A stretch of 8,457 nt of DNA, taken from positions 1 to 8,457 of the forward strand of contig JBEKYH010000204.1 of assembly GCA_049511115.1 (NCBI GenBank). The letters run 5' to 3'. Numbering within the stretch: position 1 is the stretch's first letter; every line of letters begins with the position of its first letter. A model generated the notes under the pieces. The model was not told the DNA's origin. It ran no database searches and saw nothing but the letters and a program-made list of their open reading frames with translations. This document shows positions 6,369-8,457 of the stretch, piece after piece. The stretch is from JBEKYH01 sp049511115 (GTDB taxonomy: Bacteria > Planctomycetota > Phycisphaerae > Tepidisphaerales > Tepidisphaeraceae). The translations under genes were made by a program, and so were the position numbers.

Positions 6369-6574
6369 ATGGAAATTCAACCCGCGAAAAAAGTCCCCCC
6401 GAATTCGGGACGCCCCAGGCGATTCTCCGCGGGCTGCGGCAATTGCCGAACGTCACTGCGGAGGACGTTGCGGAGCTGCAACAGCTAATCAAGGAAGGCA
6501 AGCAACCTGCCGAATTTCGCGGCATATTCGACGACGAACTCAATGACGAAGATGACCGGCTCATCAGAGGTTGA
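6369..6574 (+). pseudogene. Small frameshifted gene, about 68 residues if restored; possible antitoxin-like protein
   Basis: The ATG at 6369 has a good AGGTGA site and reads MEIQPAKK, but its frame then yields Arg/Cys-rich nonsense and stops at 6486-6488. The -1 frame from 6392 reads on as SPPEFGTPQAILRGLRQL and then a helical, acidic segment (VTAEDVAELQQLIKEG, ending GIFDDELNDEDDRLIRG), stopping at 6572-6574. One extra base in the A6 run (6387-6392) or the C6 run (6395-6400) would join the two into a 68-residue protein. Options are a true inactivating deletion, a sequencing error, or slippage during expression. The short helix with an acidic tail loosely recalls type II antitoxins, but no toxin gene follows. 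I do not recognise the family. Confidence 0.55.
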
Positions 6575-6708
6575 CGGCTGAGGACCAGAGGAACGCGGCC
6601 AAAAGCGATTGACCGTGTCTGCGCCAGTAGCGCCCTGACTCTCCCGCTTGTTGCCCGCTCCCCCGTCTCATACTATTTCCCCGTCTCGGATTCTTCTGGA
6701 GAAACACG
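6575..6708. other. Leader region of the oxidoreductase gene with 9-bp direct repeats
   Basis: No gene is visible in these 134 nt. CCCCGTCTC occurs twice, at 6661-6669 and 6679-6687, a spacing of 18 bp. Between the copies lies TACTAT (6671-6676), a weak -10-like hexamer with a poor TTGTTG at 6648-6653, 17 bp upstream. A promoter or regulator site is possible but unproven. No terminator-like hairpin with a T run was found. Confidence 0.3.
6698..6704 (+). promoter_or_regulatory. Ribosome-binding site for the oxidoreductase
   Basis: GGAGAAA lies 4 nt before the ATG at 6709 (7 nt from the end of GGAG). This is a standard Shine-Dalgarno placement and fixes the start. Confidence 0.6.
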
Positions 6709-7770
6709 ATGGCTCGTCAGTGGCGCTGCGCGGTGATCGGAACGGGTACGGTCGGGGAGTGGCATGTGAAAACCCTGCCCAAGCTGCCGGGGTGCACGTT
6801 GGTGGCGGTGTGTGATGTGAAGGAACCCAACGCGAAGAAGGCGCTGGATAAGAACAAGCTCGACGGCGTGCCCGTCTATACCGACGTGCGCGAGATGTAC
6901 CGGAAGGAAAAGATCGACGCCGTGCATGTCTGCACGCCCAGCGGCAATCACCAGGAGCCGGTAACGCTGGCCATGGAGCAGGGGAAGAACGTCATTGTCG
7001 AAAAGCCGATGGAGATATATCCCGAGCGCATCGACCAGATGGTAGAGGCGTCCCAAAAGCTAGGCGTGCGGCTGGCGGGGATATTTCAAAATCGCTGGAG
7101 CCCGGCCAATCGCGCCATTAAGCAGGCCATGGACGAAGGGCGGTTTGGCAAACTCGCCTGGGCCGGATCGTTTACGCCCTGGTATCGGCCCGACAAATAT
7201 TACGAAGACGGCGGGTGGCGCGGGACGTGGAAACTCGACGGCGGCGGCGCGGTGATGAACCAGGGCGTGCATCAGGTGGACCTGATCCAATGGATCATGG
7301 GACCCGTGAAAACCGTCAGCGCGTTTGCCTCCAGCCGCATCCATGCGAAGATCGAAGTCGAAGACACGATGAGCTGCGCGATGGAATTCGCCAGCGGCGC
7401 CTACGGCACCTTCATGAGCACGACGGCGATGTATCCCGGCGCGTCAACGCGCCTGGAAATCGGCGGCGAAAATGGCACGGCCGTCAGCGAAGGCGGCCTC
7501 AAGCGCTTTCAATTTCGCGAGGCGCGGCCGGAAGATGAAGAATTATTGAAACGGCTGGATTCGGTGGGCGGCAAGAGTACCAGCGGCGGCGCTGCCGCGA
7601 CGGATGTGCCGCTGGATTTGCATTTGCTGAATATCGCAGCCGTGTATGAAGCATGGGGAAAGGATCAGGACGCCGAGACCTGGGGTCCCGAGGCGCGCAA
7701 GGCGGTGGCGATCATTCAGGCAATGTACGCTTCGGCGCGGAAGAATGGGGCGCCGGTGGATGTGAAGTAG
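6709..7770 (+). CDS. Gfo/Idh/MocA-family NAD(P)-dependent oxidoreductase
   Basis: Cytoplasmic dehydrogenase of 353 residues, complete and of usual family length, with no signal peptide. It probably oxidises or reduces a sugar, inositol or related polyol; the exact substrate cannot be read. The N-terminal Rossmann domain (about 5-125) has VIGTGTVG (9-16) for dinucleotide binding, CTPSGNH (75-81) and EKPME (98-102), where K99 is the usual catalytic lysine. The C-terminal alpha/beta domain holds GGGAVMNQGVHQVD (178-191). H188 matches the family catalytic His, while N184 stands where inositol dehydrogenase has Asp; this 'MNQG-H' form is common in environmental homologues. It follows the GH106-like gene and the broken small gene and lies 30 nt before a glycosyltransferase-like gene, so a role in carbohydrate metabolism fits. 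Confidence 0.93.
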   Translation: MARQWRCAVIGTGTVGEWHVKTLPKLPGCTLVAVCDVKEPNAKKALDKNKLDGVPVYTDVREMYRKEKIDAVHVCTPSGNHQEPVTLAMEQGKNVIVEKPMEIYPERIDQMVEASQKLGVRLAGIFQNRWSPANRAIKQAMDEGRFGKLAWAGSFTPWYRPDKYYEDGGWRGTWKLDGGGAVMNQGVHQVDLIQWIMGPVKTVSAFASSRIHAKIEVEDTMSCAMEFASGAYGTFMSTTAMYPGASTRLEIGGENGTAVSEGGLKRFQFREARPEDEELLKRLDSVGGKSTSGGAAATDVPLDLHLLNIAAVYEAWGKDQDAETWGPEARKAVAIIQAMYASARKNGAPVDVK

Positions 7771-7800
7771 CGAGCGAAATGTTAGTACCGGGACAATGCG

Positions 7801-8457
7801 ATGAAGCGCGGGGTTTTGTACATCGTCTGGGGGCAGAAGATTGAACCGCTGCTGCAGCGGTCTATGCAGTCAGTGCGGAAGTTCTATCCCGGCATGCCGA
7901 TTGAAGTGGTGCGCGGGCAGGAAGACCCGGTGCGGGGATTGCAGCAGAAATCGCGCATGATTTCACACACGCCGTTTGAATCGACCCTATTCCTGGATGC
8001 TGACACAGTGGTGGTCGGAAATCTGGACGATGCCTTTGAGCGAAGCGAGGAGTTCGGGCTGGCCTGCTGCATCTGCGAATGCCCCTGGCTGCGGCGCTAC
8101 GGCCCCGGCGAGGCCGACGGCATTGAGTACAACACCGGCGTGTTGTTCTTCACACCCAAATCAAAGGCGGTGTTTGAAACCTGGCAGGAGATCGCGCCCA
8201 CGTGCCCCTCCACGAGCCGCTGGACCGCCAGCGACGGCCAAATGCGCGGCCTGCCGTACGACGATCAGGCGAGTTTCGGCAGAGCGGTGCGAACCTGCCA
8301 TTTCAATCCGCATATCTTGCCCCCGAATTACAACTTCCGGCCGATGTTCTACCGGACCATTTTCGCGCCGCTGAAAATCTGGCATGACCCCCAGGATGTG
8401 CCGCCCGCCCTGGTAGATGTCAGCGCGGCCTGCGAGGCCAATCAGCGCCCGGTAACG
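7801..8457 (+). CDS. GT-A-fold glycosyltransferase-like protein, 3'-truncated by the window end
   Basis: The frame from the ATG at 7801 stays open for 219 codons to the window edge, so the C-terminus is missing. It resembles GT8-like nucleotide-sugar transferases: an N-terminal strand GVLYIVWG (4-11), the metal-binding DxD as FLDADTVVVGNL (64-75), a substrate-loop pattern EYNTGVLFF (109-117), YDDQASF (153-159) and a later IWHD (193-196) whose His could be the third metal ligand. A Cys cluster, ACCICECPW (88-96), lies between the DxD and the substrate loop. There is no signal peptide or membrane helix in the visible part. It starts 30 nt after the oxidoreductase and is probably co-transcribed; its ribosome-binding site (CGGGAC, about 7789-7794) is weak. 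The ATG at 7796 is rejected because it meets a stop two codons later. Donor and acceptor are unknown. Confidence 0.82.
   Translation, partial: MKRGVLYIVWGQKIEPLLQRSMQSVRKFYPGMPIEVVRGQEDPVRGLQQKSRMISHTPFESTLFLDADTVVVGNLDDAFERSEEFGLACCICECPWLRRYGPGEADGIEYNTGVLFFTPKSKAVFETWQEIAPTCPSTSRWTASDGQMRGLPYDDQASFGRAVRTCHFNPHILPPNYNFRPMFYRTIFAPLKIWHDPQDVPPALVDVSAACEANQRPVT

Noticed and set aside
6384..6394. Canonical -1 programmed frameshift heptamer
   Set aside because: In the reading frame of the ATG at 6369 the codons are GCG AAA AAA GTC, so the A AAA AAG heptamer is out of phase. Polymerase slippage or a simple indel fits better.
1..8457. tRNA, rRNA, CRISPR array, transposase or attachment site
   Set aside because: No cloverleaf-like sequence, regular spacer repeats, or transposase/integrase motifs were seen on either strand.

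Overview
This window is about 8.5 kb of GC-rich DNA with every recognisable gene on the + strand. It fits a Planctomycetota-like (for example Phycisphaerae) or Acidobacteria-like soil or water bacterium. That placement is inferred from the secreted GH106-type glycosidase with glycine-rich loops, the Gfo/Idh/MocA oxidoreductase of the 'MNQG(V/I)H' type, and a G/C-tract palindromic repeat of a kind I associate with large environmental genomes. No marker gene settles it.

Region 1 (1-3275) is a tight operon of four envelope genes. Two clear HupE/UreJ-family membrane proteins (the first cut by the window edge) are followed by a third, divergent one and then by a secreted, tail-anchored protein that looks like a free-standing HupE-type extracytoplasmic domain. 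The first two junctions are ATGA overlaps and the third gap is 12 nt. HupE/UreJ proteins are nickel/cobalt permeases or accessory proteins where studied. No hydrogenase, urease or cobalamin gene is visible here. In all three complete genes the predicted signal-peptidase site falls directly before a histidine. The third gene carries a twin G/C-rich palindromic element inside its N-terminal coding region.

Region 2 (3276-6360) is a 124-nt gap with a possible promoter and a 10-bp palindrome, then a 986-residue secreted GH106-like (alpha-L-rhamnosidase family) glycoside hydrolase. It has two glycine-rich insertions, one in an accessory region and one in the final loop of its C-terminal sugar-binding-type domain.

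Region 3 (6361-6708) lies between genes and holds a small broken gene: a good ribosome-binding site and start in one frame, and a convincing protein in the -1 frame after A6 and C6 homopolymers.

Region 4 (6709-8457) has a complete Gfo/Idh/MocA-type NAD(P)-dependent oxidoreductase and, 30 nt later, a GT-A-fold glycosyltransferase-like protein that runs off the end. Regions 2 and 4 suggest carbohydrate breakdown and sugar modification. Region 1 is probably an unrelated metal-transport operon.
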